The position numbers were made by a program, and so were the translations under genes. This document shows, in pieces, positions 8,127-19,131 of a stretch of 64,000 nt of DNA (the stretch's first letter is position 1; each line of letters begins with the position of its first letter). Below the pieces are notes generated by a model. The model did no database searches. It was given only the letters and a program-made list of their open reading frames with translations, and had not been told where the DNA came from. The stretch is from Streptomyces sp. NBC_01304 (GTDB lineage: Bacteria > Actinomycetota > Actinomycetes > Streptomycetales > Streptomycetaceae). The stretch lies in the NCBI RefSeq assembly GCF_035975855.1, contig NZ_CP109055.1, forward strand, positions 9,672,001 to 9,736,000, given 5' to 3'.

Positions 8127-9413
8127 TCAGCCGGAGCCGACCGCATGGTGCGGATCGCCCGGAATGTGGCCGCCCAACGCCCGTGCCGTGGACGGGAGTT
8201 GTCGCCTCCGGGTGATGACGAGAACGCCGGCAAGGCTGAGGTAGACGTACGTCAGGACCTGGCGGGCCGACTCGTCCGGCAGGGCGAACTGCACGGCGAA
8301 CAGCGCGAGCAGCCCCACCGCCTGCCACGGACGGAAGCGCAGATCGAGCAGGACGGCCACGGCGAGGGCGGTCTGCGCGGCGGTCAGCGCGACCTCGTCG
8401 ACCTGACGGGTCACCAGTGGCAGCGACGAGGCGCCACCGCCCAGGGCGTGCGCGAGCGGCAGGCAGCCCACCAGGAGGGTCCACTGGTTGACCTTGCTGG
8501 AAAGCAGCGCGCCCAGACCGTCACTGGCCCGCAGCCGCCAGGCGAAGACGACGGCGACGATGAGTTCGGGCGCCTCGGAGGCGAGCGGGGCCAGCCACTG
8601 CACCAGCAGGAACCGGTCGATGCCGAGTGAACTGCCCGCATCCACAAGGCCGTTGGCGAACGGCTCCGCGCAACTGAAGATCACCGCAATGGCGCCGGCG
8701 AAGAGCAGCGCCGTGGCGGTACGTCGCCGCACCTTGGGCAGCGCCGCGAGGCGGGCCGGCACGCCCTCCAGGTCCTCCAACTCGGTGGAGCCGCACCGGC
8801 CGATGCGGTAGAGGTAGTAGCCGTACCAGGGGATCACCAGGAGCGCGACGTACCAGCCGATCTCCCTGGTCAGCGGCATCACGAAGGCGAACACCGCGGC
8901 CACGGCGAGGAAGGCCACATCGATGCGCCGATGGGGTTCGAGGGCGATGACGGCCTGCCCGCCCGGCGACTTCCCGCGGCGCACCGCGAGCCAGGTCGCC
9001 AGGGCCACCAGCGGCCAGCCCACGCCGACGAGCAGCCGGTTCGCGCCGGTCATGTTGGCCGCCGCATACGCCGCGTACTCGGGGCGGCTGCCGGAGACGT
9101 ACGCGAAGTAGAGGTCGACGGCGTACTCCGGCAGCACCGCGATGAACGCGAGCAGCGCCAGGGCGAGTGCCCCCGCCATGTCCGCGCGCGCCGTCTCCGC
9201 GGCCCACATCAGCAGGAGCGCCGAGCACAGCACCCCCAGCCCGAACACCGCCACGGCGGCGCCGGCGGACAGTTCCGCACCGGTCAGACGCAGGACGACG
9301 GCGGGCAGCGCGCCCGCACAGGCCAGCGCGATACGCAGGGCCACGGCCCCGGCGCTCGGCGGTGTGCTCCGCACTGTCGGACCGGACACGCCCTGCGGCG
9401 CAGGCTGTTCCAC
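8127..9413 (-). CDS. CaCA-type sodium/calcium or cation:proton exchanger
   Basis: A 428-residue polytopic membrane protein with the two inverted alpha-repeats of the Ca2+:cation antiporter superfamily. Repeat 1 is AFIAVLPEYAVDLYFAYVSG, followed by NMTGANRLLVGVGWPL. Repeat 2 is LAPLASEAPELIVAVVFAW, followed by SSKVNQWTLLVGCLPL. The Glu of LPE and the Glu of SEAPE occupy the ion-site positions. About 10-12 transmembrane segments are predicted by eye. GTG 9413 is preceded by GAGGGAGAG. Which ion it moves cannot be told from sequence. Confidence 0.85.
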   Translation of the reverse strand: MEQPAPQGVSGPTVRSTPPSAGAVALRIALACAGALPAVVLRLTGAELSAGAAVAVFGLGVLCSALLLMWAAETARADMAGALALALLAFIAVLPEYAVDLYFAYVSGSRPEYAAYAAANMTGANRLLVGVGWPLVALATWLAVRRGKSPGGQAVIALEPHRRIDVAFLAVAAVFAFVMPLTREIGWYVALLVIPWYGYYLYRIGRCGSTELEDLEGVPARLAALPKVRRRTATALLFAGAIAVIFSCAEPFANGLVDAGSSLGIDRFLLVQWLAPLASEAPELIVAVVFAWRLRASDGLGALLSSKVNQWTLLVGCLPLAHALGGGASSLPLVTRQVDEVALTAAQTALAVAVLLDLRFRPWQAVGLLALFAVQFALPDESARQVLTYVYLSLAGVLVITRRRQLPSTARALGGHIPGDPHHAVGSG

Positions 9414-9537
9414 GGCTCTCCCTCGGGGAAGTGATCCCCCCTGGCAGGGGCACCCTAGAGCCGGCTCGCCGCCGGCGCGTGGACGAGGCGCGACGGCGCG
9501 GCGTCGGCGGGCAGTCCGATGAGTCGGCGGCAGTCCG

Positions 9538-10503
9538 CTAAGGAGTCGTGCTTTCCTCGCCGTCCCTTTCGTCCTTTCCGCCCCTGCCGTGCCGGTGCGG
9601 CAGGGCGTCCAGGTACGGGGAAAGCGTGGCCGCGGTCACGGCGCTGCGCAGATAGTTCTTGGCATGGTGAAAACCGAACAGCGCGCCGACCACGCTCGTG
9701 TGGTCGAGGTGCACGCCGTCGAAGACGTTGGCGAGCCCGGGCGGGACAGCCACCGGATCGCCGGGGTCGGCGAGGTTCACCCAGCGTGCCGCGCCCGCGG
9801 GCCGGATTCCCCGGGCCGCCGGCGACGCACCGGCCGGAGCCGGGTCGAGGCGCTCGAACACCACGCCCGGCATGGCGAGCGGCGACCCCAGGGTCAGGAA
9901 CAGCTCGACGCCGGCGTCCGGCGTGGCATGCAGCGCTTCGTAGGCGACGACCGACCCCAGGGAGTGCGCGACGACCACCCGAGGGCGGTGTCGCACGATC
10001 CGCGCGGCCACCTCGTCGCGTGCCGCGACGCGTTCCTTGCCGTCGACGGCCCGCAGATAGGTGGCCACTTCACCGAAGAGCAGCTGCACGAAGATCCGCA
10101 ACGGCCCCTCCGCCAGGTCGAACCGTCGGGCGATCCAGGACGTCAACTGGCGTACCGGAAGCGTCAGATGGCCCTGTGCGGGCGGACGGCTCATGCCCAG
10201 CGCACCGGCCCAGCTCTCCATCATCTCCTGGGCCAGCGGATCCGCCAGGACCTGGGAGGGGCCGAGCCCTTGTGCGGGCGGGCCCGTGGCGGCGTCGAGC
10301 CTGTCGGCGTAGTAGGCGAAGTCGACATCCAGACGCTCCGGGTCGACGTCGAGCCCGGCGGCCAGGTGCCCCGTCCAGGCCGTCGCCCGGAGGCGCCGCC
10401 GCTCTTCGCGCTGGGCGATGGTCAGGCCACGCCCGAAGCTGTTGCCGACACCGTGTACCGCCACCACGGCCAGCGGAGCAACGACGGCGGAACTCTCGGT
10501 CAT
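9538..10503 (-). CDS. Alpha/beta hydrolase, third gene of the caspase-STAND operon
   Basis: A 321-residue soluble alpha/beta hydrolase. The oxyanion strand is VVAVHGVG (residues 13-20), and the nucleophile elbow is VVVAHSLGSVVAYEAL with Ser181 (AxSxG, a variant of GxSxG). A late acid is likely in WVNLADPGDPV and a late His in GVHLDHTSVVG. ATG 10503 overlaps the last base of the WD40 stop (TGATG) and has GGAGG just upstream, so translation is coupled to the WD40 gene. TTG 10506 is an alternative. This hydrolase could be an effector or a substrate of the caspase-like protein; that is inference from operon position. Esterase, lipase or peptidase activity is undetermined. Confidence 0.85.
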   Translation of the reverse strand: MTESSAVVAPLAVVAVHGVGNSFGRGLTIAQREERRRLRATAWTGHLAAGLDVDPERLDVDFAYYADRLDAATGPPAQGLGPSQVLADPLAQEMMESWAGALGMSRPPAQGHLTLPVRQLTSWIARRFDLAEGPLRIFVQLLFGEVATYLRAVDGKERVAARDEVAARIVRHRPRVVVAHSLGSVVAYEALHATPDAGVELFLTLGSPLAMPGVVFERLDPAPAGASPAARGIRPAGAARWVNLADPGDPVAVPPGLANVFDGVHLDHTSVVGALFGFHHAKNYLRSAVTAATLSPYLDALPHRHGRGGKDERDGEESTTP

Positions 10504-12784
10504 CAAAGCCTCCGCAGCAAAGGGGATATGTCGAGGACGGCCACCTCACGGCCCATCCCGACCAGGACCGTTCCGTCCGGCAGGACGTCGAGGGCGTACG
10601 CCGCTTCCGGCAGTGCATGGGTGGTCAGACAGGTGCCGTCGGTCAGATCCCACACCCGCAGGGCACGGTCGTCCCCGGTGACCAGGAGCGGTCGGCCCCC
10701 GACGTCGGTGGCGGACAGGGTGTGCACGAGGGGGGTGTGCCCGGACAGGAGGTGCGTCGCCTCGCCCGAGGCCAGGTCCCACACCTGGACCGTGCCGTCG
10801 TGGCAGCCGACGGCTGCCAGCGGACGTCCCTGCCAGGACAGGGTGGCGACCACACGCGGCCATCCGCGCACCGGAAGGCGCCGGGAGCGCCGCGAGCGTC
10901 GGGAGTGCCCGGTGTCCGCGAGCACGAGGTCGTGCACCTGCGCCGATCCGTCCAGATGGGTGCCGATCACCTGGGCCCGGTCGCCGGCAGCGACGACCGC
11001 CACGTCCCAGATCGCCCCGGCACCCGGGGAGATGCCGCTGAGTAGTACGCCCGTTGCCAGGTCCCACAGCCGTATCGTCCCGTCCGCACATCCGGCCACC
11101 GCGCACGGCCGCCCGCCGACCGGCGCGACGACGACGCGGCGCACACCGCCGGTGGCTTCGCTGAGCACGCGCACCGTGCTGCCGTCGGCGAGGTCCCAGA
11201 GCCGCACCGTGCCGTCGTCGCCTCCGCTGACCGCGCAGGCACGCCCGTCGAGACGGGTCAGGGCCACCGACCGCACCCAGTCCGTGTGTCCGGTGAGCGT
11301 GGCCGTCACGCGGCCCGTGGACAGCTCCCACACCCGCACGGTGGCATCGTCGCTCGCGCTCACCGCACGGTCCGAGGCGGGGCACGCGGCCACTGCCCGT
11401 ACCTGCCCCGTGTGCCCGGAGGGCTCCTTCCGGGGTCCCGGCGCCGCCAGGTCCCACAACCGAAGGGTGCCGTCGTCGCCGCCGGTGACCAGATGCCCGG
11501 TGCCGCGTATGTGCAGGGCGGAGATGCCGCGGACAGCCGAGGTGTGGCCCGTGAGGACTTGCCGCAACCGGCCGGACGACACGTCCCACACCCGCACTTG
11601 ACCGTCCGCGCCCCCGGCGGCGGCGAGCGCCTGCCCCCGTACACCGGGAGCGGCGAGAGCGGGCGAGCCGCCGCCCGACCCGGGCAGCGCGCCGAGCAGT
11701 CGGCCCAGGAACGGGTCCCAGACCGAAGCCGACCCGTCCGCCGAACCGACGACGGCGAGCGGCCGGTCCGCCTCTCCCTCTGCCTCTGCCACTGCCACGA
11801 CGCTCCGGATCGGCCCGCCACGGCTGCGGGCCGTACTCCTGATGTCGCCCGTACGAAGGTCATGGACGGTGATGGCACCGTCCAGGGTGCACGTCATCGC
11901 GTATGCCAGGCCGTCGTGGCCGAAGGCGGTCAGCGCCCCCAACCGGTGTACCTGCCCCGGCAGTTGGCGGGGCGGTGCGCGGTGGGCGAGCAGTTGCACG
12001 AGCATGGTCCCGTCGGCGCCGACGGAGACCACGAGAGCGTCACCTTCCCAAGGGAGCACGGCGACATGGGTGATCTCGCCCTCGTGGCCGCCGAGACGGT
12101 CGGGCCGGCCTCCCCGGTGCACGTCCCATCGCCACAACGCGCCGCCCGCGGTGCCGATCACCGCCCAGGGGCCGGCCATGGCCAGGGCCGTCGCGTCATC
12201 GTTGCGGCCGGGACGCTCGCGCAGCGGGGCACCGGTGGCGAGGTCCCAGAGCGTCACCGAGCCGTTGGTGCCGAGTGCGACGGCGACCGGGCGCCCGTCG
12301 GGGTCCTCGAGCGCGGCGACCGTACGCACCCGGAGCGGGCCGAGCGGCACCGAGCGCAGCAGGGCGGTCGAGACCTGTTGCCCGGTGGCCCAGCGCACGG
12401 TCCAGTCCCGGTCCGCGGGCAGTTCGCCGCGCAGCTCGCGGTGGCCGAGGCGTTCGGCGGCCAGCGTCAGCAGCTGGCTGCGCTCCCGCTCGGCCGGAGC
12501 GCCGTGCAGGGTGGCGGAGTGCCGGTAGACGGCCGCGCTGAGCCGCGCCTGCGTCGAGCGTGCCTCGTGCAGCACCGCGCCGATCGCTTCGGGCTCCGCG
12601 TGCAGCAGGAATCCGGGTTCCGCGAGCAGCGAGTCCAGGCTGCCCGCGTCGACGGCATGCCGGGCCAGATGGCGCAGCAGGTAGGGATCGGCAAGGTGCC
12701 AGAGCGGGCGGTCCGCCCCGTCCCGGGGCACGACGTGCCGCAGCCGCTGGAAGAGCCGGTCGGCGGCCGGGGCGTCGGCGGAGG

Positions 12785-12788
<4 letters not shown>
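10503..12788 (-). CDS. WD40 repeat protein, about 14 blades, split STAND sensor
   Basis: A 761-residue protein. Residues 1 to about 130 are helical (LRHLARHAVDAGSLDSLLAEPGFLLHAEPEAI) and match in style the linker that joins NTPase and propeller in fused STAND-WD40 proteins. The rest carries about 14 WD repeats ending WDL or variants (VTLWDLATG, VRVWDVSSG, LRLWDLAAP, VRVWELSTG, VRLWDLADG, IRLWDLATG, VQVWDLASG, LRVWDLTDG), enough for two seven-bladed propellers. ATG 12788 overlaps the upstream stop (ATGA) and has its own AAGGAGG seven nt before it. In STAND proteins such propellers are autoinhibitory or ligand-sensing modules; here the module is encoded separately. Confidence 0.9.
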
Positions 12789-15073
<2,285 letters not shown>

Positions 15074-15126
15074 CCCCCTCCCCGGCAGTCCTGCCCACGC
15101 AGGGCTGTTCCGACCTTAGAGGGTGC

Positions 15127-15534
15127 TCAGCCGAGGCGAGGGATTTCGATGGCGGGGCAGCGGTCCATGACCATGTCGAGCCCTGCCTCCAGGGTTCGTT
15201 CGTACGCCGCCTCGTCGATGACGCCGAGTTGGAACCAGACGGCCTTGGCGCCGATGGCGGCGGCCTGGTCGGCGACGGGACCCGCGAGGTCGCTGTTCAC
15301 GAACACGTCGACGACGTCGACCTCGAAGGGGATCGAGGCGAGGTCGGGGTAGCCCTGCTCGCCGTGGACCGTCTCGGCCTTGGGGTGTACCGGCACGATG
15401 CGCTTGCCGTAACGCTGCAGGACATCCGCGACGCCGTGCGCGGCACGGCGTTCGTTGTTCGACAGGCCGACGATCGCCCAGGTGTCGCCCCCGTCGGTGA
15501 GGATCTTGCGGACCGTTTCCGGGCTCCCGTACAT
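15127..15534 (-). CDS. CoA-binding domain protein (YccU-like)
   Basis: A 135-residue single-domain Rossmann protein of the CoA_binding family: TWAIVGLSNNERRAAHGVADVLQRYG, VPVHPKAETVHGE, DVVDVFVNSDLAG and AVWFQLGVIDEAAYERTLEAGLDMVMDRCPAIE, where the last Cys is the conserved family Cys. ATG 15534 has GGAG at a suitable distance; a 4-residue longer start is possible. It is divergent from glutamate decarboxylase across 168 bp. The physiological role of this family is not established. Confidence 0.88.
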   Translation of the reverse strand: MYGSPETVRKILTDGGDTWAIVGLSNNERRAAHGVADVLQRYGKRIVPVHPKAETVHGEQGYPDLASIPFEVDVVDVFVNSDLAGPVADQAAAIGAKAVWFQLGVIDEAAYERTLEAGLDMVMDRCPAIEIPRLG

Positions 15535-15677
15535 GGCTGACTCCAAATGAGGTAGGGACTCGTGAGGCGGGGACTCGCTGTGATGAGGAACGACGGGGGT
15601 GCGCCGGGGATTCCCCGGCCGGGCCGTCCGCGATGCGCCCGCACCTCAGGACTCTTAACGTGGCAAAGCAGCGCTTC

Positions 15678-15695
15678 GGAGAATTCTCCCGGGAG
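15678..15695 (+). promoter_or_regulatory. Overlapping palindromes at the gad ribosome site
   Basis: GGAGAATTCTCC (15678-15689) is a perfect 12-bp palindrome, and CTCCCGGGAG (15686-15695) is a second one that overlaps the Shine-Dalgarno GGGAGGAG of the decarboxylase. The two are mutually exclusive as RNA hairpins, and the second would bury part of the ribosome site. They could be an operator, a translational switch, or chance. Confidence 0.4.
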
Positions 15696-15702
15696 GAGCC
15701 TC

Positions 15703-17115
15703 ATGTCGGACGACGCGAGCCTGGAGGACATCTTTGCCGTCCCCGCCATGGGAGGGGGCGCGCCCAAGGAGGGCTTCCCGGAGAAGGAGATGTTCTCCGA
15801 CGTCGCCTATCAGCTGGTCCACGACGAGCTGATGCTGGACGGGGTGTCGCGCATGAACCTGGCGACCTTCTGCACGACCTGGATCGACGACAAGGCACGC
15901 CGGCTGATGGCCGAGACCGTCGACAAGAACATCGTCGACAAGGACGAGTACCCGCAGACCGCCGCACTCGAGCAGCGCTGTGTGCGCATGCTCGCCGACC
16001 TGTGGCACGCCCCGGACCCGGCGAGCACCCGCGGCACCTCGACCACGGGTTCCAGCGAGGCCGCGATGCTCGGCGGGCTCGCCGCCAAGTTCCGCTGGCG
16101 CGCCCGCGGCGGCACCGGCACGCCGAACTTCGTGTGCGGTCCGGTGCAGGTGTGCTGGGAGAAGTTCGCCCGCTACTTCGACGTGGAGATCCGCCAGATC
16201 CCGCTGTCCGGCGACCGGTTGACGATGGATCCGGACCAGGTGGCGGCGTACTGCGACGAGAACACCATCATGGTCGTCCCCACCTTCGGCCAGACCTTCA
16301 CCGGCCTGTTCGAGGACGTGGCCGGGGTCAGCGCCGCCCTCGACGAACTGCAGCGCCGCACCGGTCTGGACATCCCCATCCATGTCGACGCGGCCAGCGG
16401 CGGCTTCCTCGCCCCGTTCACGGCACCGGATCTGGCCTGGGACTTCCGGCTGCCCCGGGTGAAGTCCATCAACGCCTCCGGGCACAAGACCGGCCACGCA
16501 CCCCTGGGCGCCGGCTGGGCGATCTGGCGCGAGGCCGCCGACCTGCCCGAAGAGCTCGTCTTCAACGTCAACTACCTCGGCGGCGACATGGCCACCTTCA
16601 ACCTCAACTTCTCGCGCCCCGGCAGCCAGGCCATCACCTCCTACTACGAGTTCATCCGGCTCGGCCGCATCGGCTACACCCGCCTGCAGACGGCCATCTA
16701 CTCGGTCGCCCGGCACCTGGCCCAGGGCATCGCCCAGGCCGGCCCCTTCGAGGTCATCCACGACGGAGATCCGCAGCGCGGCATCACCGCGGTCTCCTGG
16801 GGGCTCGCGGGCGGGCAGGACTTCAGCCTGTACGACCTCTCCGACCGGCTGCGGGCGCGCGGCTGGCTGGTCGCGGCCTACCCCCTGCCGGACGACCGCG
16901 GCGACGAGACGATCATGCGGGCCGTCCTGCGGCACGGCTTCACGCACGACATGGCCGATCTGTTCCTCGCCGACGTCGACCGCGGCCTGCAGCACCTCGC
17001 CGCACACCGGCCCAAGACGCCGCTCACCAGCGAGGACGGCGGCGGGTTCACGCACAACGCCACCGCCGCGGTGCCCCTGCCGGGGGCGGGTTCGCAAGGG
17101 AAGGCTCCCTTCTAA
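15703..17115 (+). CDS. gadB: Glutamate decarboxylase
   Basis: A 470-residue PLP enzyme (group II decarboxylase) that converts glutamate to GABA, consuming a proton. PLP-site features: STTGSSEAAMLGGLAAK (residues about 113-129), HVDAASGGF (227-235; Asp229 pairs with the PLP nitrogen) and the Schiff-base Lys262 in SINASGHKTGH. A Thr replaces the common Phe or Tyr after HK. Start ATG 15703 has GGGAGGAG upstream. No antiporter (GadC-type) gene is adjacent. A signal-less solute-binding protein follows 10 bp downstream. Confidence 0.94.
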   Translation: MSDDASLEDIFAVPAMGGGAPKEGFPEKEMFSDVAYQLVHDELMLDGVSRMNLATFCTTWIDDKARRLMAETVDKNIVDKDEYPQTAALEQRCVRMLADLWHAPDPASTRGTSTTGSSEAAMLGGLAAKFRWRARGGTGTPNFVCGPVQVCWEKFARYFDVEIRQIPLSGDRLTMDPDQVAAYCDENTIMVVPTFGQTFTGLFEDVAGVSAALDELQRRTGLDIPIHVDAASGGFLAPFTAPDLAWDFRLPRVKSINASGHKTGHAPLGAGWAIWREAADLPEELVFNVNYLGGDMATFNLNFSRPGSQAITSYYEFIRLGRIGYTRLQTAIYSVARHLAQGIAQAGPFEVIHDGDPQRGITAVSWGLAGGQDFSLYDLSDRLRARGWLVAAYPLPDDRGDETIMRAVLRHGFTHDMADLFLADVDRGLQHLAAHRPKTPLTSEDGGGFTHNATAAVPLPGAGSQGKAPF

Positions 17116-17125
17116 ACTGCGGCCC

Positions 17126-17854
17126 ATGACGATCTCCACTGCCGCCATCGCCGAGGATCTGGCGCCCACCGGCACCCTGCGTGCCTCGATCAACCTGGGC
17201 AACCCGGTCCTGGCCCAGGGCACGCCGGCCGAACCGGCGGGCGTGACCGTCGACATCGCACGCGAGATCGGCGCCCGCCTCGCCGTGCCGGTGGAGCTGC
17301 TCTGCTTCGACGCGGCACGCAAGTCGTACGAGGCGATGGCACAGGGCGAGGCCGACCTCTGCTTCCTCGCGGTCGACCCCGCGCGGGAGGCCGAGGTCGC
17401 CTTCACGGCGCCGTACGTCGTGATCGAGGGGGTGTACGCCGTGCCCGGCGGCTCGGACCTCACCACGGCCGCGGACGTCGACCGCGCGGGGGTGCGGATC
17501 GGCGTGAAGCGCGGGTCCGCCTACGACCTGTTCCTCACGCGGACGCTGCAGCGGGCGAGCGTCGTACGGGGCGAGGAAGGCGTCGACGTGTTCCTGGAGC
17601 AAGGGCTGGAGGTCGCGGCCGGCATCAGGCAGCCGATGACCGAGTACGTGGCCGGGCATCCCGAACTGCGCCTGATCCAGGACCGGTTCATGCAGATCCG
17701 GCAGGCGGTGGGCACGACCAAGGTGCGTCGGCCGGAGACCGTGCGGTTCCTCAGGGGCGTCGTCGAGGAGTTGAAGGCCGACGGATTCATCGCCGGGTCA
17801 CTGCGGCGCGCACAGCAGTCGAGCACCCTGGTCGCACCGCCCGAACAGGCGTAG
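17126..17854 (+). CDS. Solute-binding (SBP_bac_3-type) domain protein, no signal peptide
   Basis: A 242-residue protein with the type II periplasmic-binding fold. It contains GTLRASINLGNPVLAQ, GVTVDIAREIGARL, YEAMAQGEADLCFLAVDPAREAEVAFTAPYVVIEGVYAV, RIGVKRGSAYDLFL and a C-terminal ELKADGFIAGSL. It starts at ATG 17126 directly with the domain, with no signal peptide or lipobox, and no permease or ATPase is adjacent. It may therefore be a cytoplasmic ligand-binding or enzyme-like derivative. It lies 10 bp after gadB, so co-expression with decarboxylase is likely; an amino-acid ligand is a guess. Confidence 0.82.
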   Translation: MTISTAAIAEDLAPTGTLRASINLGNPVLAQGTPAEPAGVTVDIAREIGARLAVPVELLCFDAARKSYEAMAQGEADLCFLAVDPAREAEVAFTAPYVVIEGVYAVPGGSDLTTAADVDRAGVRIGVKRGSAYDLFLTRTLQRASVVRGEEGVDVFLEQGLEVAAGIRQPMTEYVAGHPELRLIQDRFMQIRQAVGTTKVRRPETVRFLRGVVEELKADGFIAGSLRRAQQSSTLVAPPEQA

Positions 17855-17885
17855 GCCCGGACCGCCCCTGGGAGATGATCGAGCC

Positions 17886-19106
17886 ATGCCCGACAACGCC
17901 CATGCCCGAGCCGTGCCCGACAGCGCCGATGCCCGGGCCGACGCCCCCGTCATCGTCAGCAGCGACCCCGCGTCCTTCGCCCACGGCGTTTTCGCCGAGC
18001 GGCATCCCGCGCTCATCGCCCGGGTGCGCTCGGCCCAGCCGTACGGCCCCGAGCAGCACCGGGCGCTCGACGCCCTGCTCAAGTCCGGCACCGAGGGCGT
18101 GATGGAGCCCCTGCGGGACGATGCGCCCGACCGGGAGCAGTGGGCGGCCTGGGACCGGGGCCGGCTGGGCCGGTCCTGGTACGACGCCCCGTTCCTGTGG
18201 GCGGAGAGCTACTTCTATCGCAAACTCCTCGAAGCGGTCGGGTACTTCGAGCCGGGCGGCGCCTGGCAGGGCATCGACCCCTTCCGGCCCTTCAAGCTCG
18301 CCGAACTGCGCACCCCCGAGGCCGAGTCGGAGCTGGCGGCCCTGGACCGGCTCGCCCTGCGACCGGAGGCGGAGCAGGCCCGCGCCCTGCTGCACGGCTC
18401 GCTCTGGGGCAACCGGGCGGACCTGGGCTTCCGCATGGTGGCCGGCGGCGAGGGCGCGGCGGACGGCGCCGAATTCCCGATGGTCGCGGACGACTCCGAG
18501 GTGCTGTGGTCGCTGCTCCCGGCAGGCGGCCCGAACAAGGTGTGCCTGGTCGCGGACAACGCCGGACGCGAGCTCGTGCCCGATCTGCTCCTCGTCGACC
18601 ACCTGTTGCGCCACGAGTACGCCGAGCAGGTCGTCCTGCACGTCAAGCCGTCCCCGTACTACGTCTCCGATGCCACCACTGCCGACGTCGTCGACTGCCT
18701 GCGCCATCTGAAGCAGGCCGAAGGTACGGCCGCAGCGGTCGGCGAGCGGCTCTGGGCGGACATGGCGAGCGGTCGCCTCACCGTGCGCGCGCACGCCTTC
18801 TCCTGCGCACCCCTGCCCTACGCGGAGATGCCCGACGACCTGCGCCAGGACTTCGCCGCCGCCACGCTGACGATCATGAAGGGCGACCTCAACTACCGGC
18901 GCCTGGTGGGCGACCGACTCTGGCCGCCCACCAGCCCGTTCACCGCGCGCACGGCCTATTTCCCGGGCCCGGTCGCGGCCCTGCGCACGCTGAAGTCCGA
19001 CGTGATCGTCGGCCTCGACGCGAGCGCGGTGGCCGCGCTCGTCGCGCGGCACGGGAACCGCTGGCGCACCAGCGGAACCCATGCCTTGATCCAGGCGCGA
19101 CGCTGA
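17886..19106 (+). CDS. DUF89 / ARMT1-like metal-dependent phosphatase
   Basis: A 406-residue protein of the DUF89 damage-control phosphatase family, metal-dependent enzymes that remove phosphate from damaged or excess sugar phosphates. Visible signatures are an all-helical N-terminus (FLWAESYFYRKLLEAVGYF), the metal/phosphate site LVADNAGRELVPDLLLVDHLL and the late KGDLNYRRLVGD. The start ATG 17886 precedes a repetitive Asp/Ala segment, so the true start could be slightly later. It converges on the EF-G paralogue; CCTGA-CGGG-TCAGG at 19116-19129 is a small hairpin between them. Confidence 0.88.
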   Translation: MPDNAHARAVPDSADARADAPVIVSSDPASFAHGVFAERHPALIARVRSAQPYGPEQHRALDALLKSGTEGVMEPLRDDAPDREQWAAWDRGRLGRSWYDAPFLWAESYFYRKLLEAVGYFEPGGAWQGIDPFRPFKLAELRTPEAESELAALDRLALRPEAEQARALLHGSLWGNRADLGFRMVAGGEGAADGAEFPMVADDSEVLWSLLPAGGPNKVCLVADNAGRELVPDLLLVDHLLRHEYAEQVVLHVKPSPYYVSDATTADVVDCLRHLKQAEGTAAAVGERLWADMASGRLTVRAHAFSCAPLPYAEMPDDLRQDFAAATLTIMKGDLNYRRLVGDRLWPPTSPFTARTAYFPGPVAALRTLKSDVIVGLDASAVAALVARHGNRWRTSGTHALIQARR

Positions 19107-19131
19107 GCGCCGGGACCTGACGGGTCAGGAC

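Noticed and set aside
17126..17854. Component of an ABC amino-acid uptake system
   Set aside because: No signal peptide or lipobox, and no permease or ATPase nearby. Only the binding fold can be supported.
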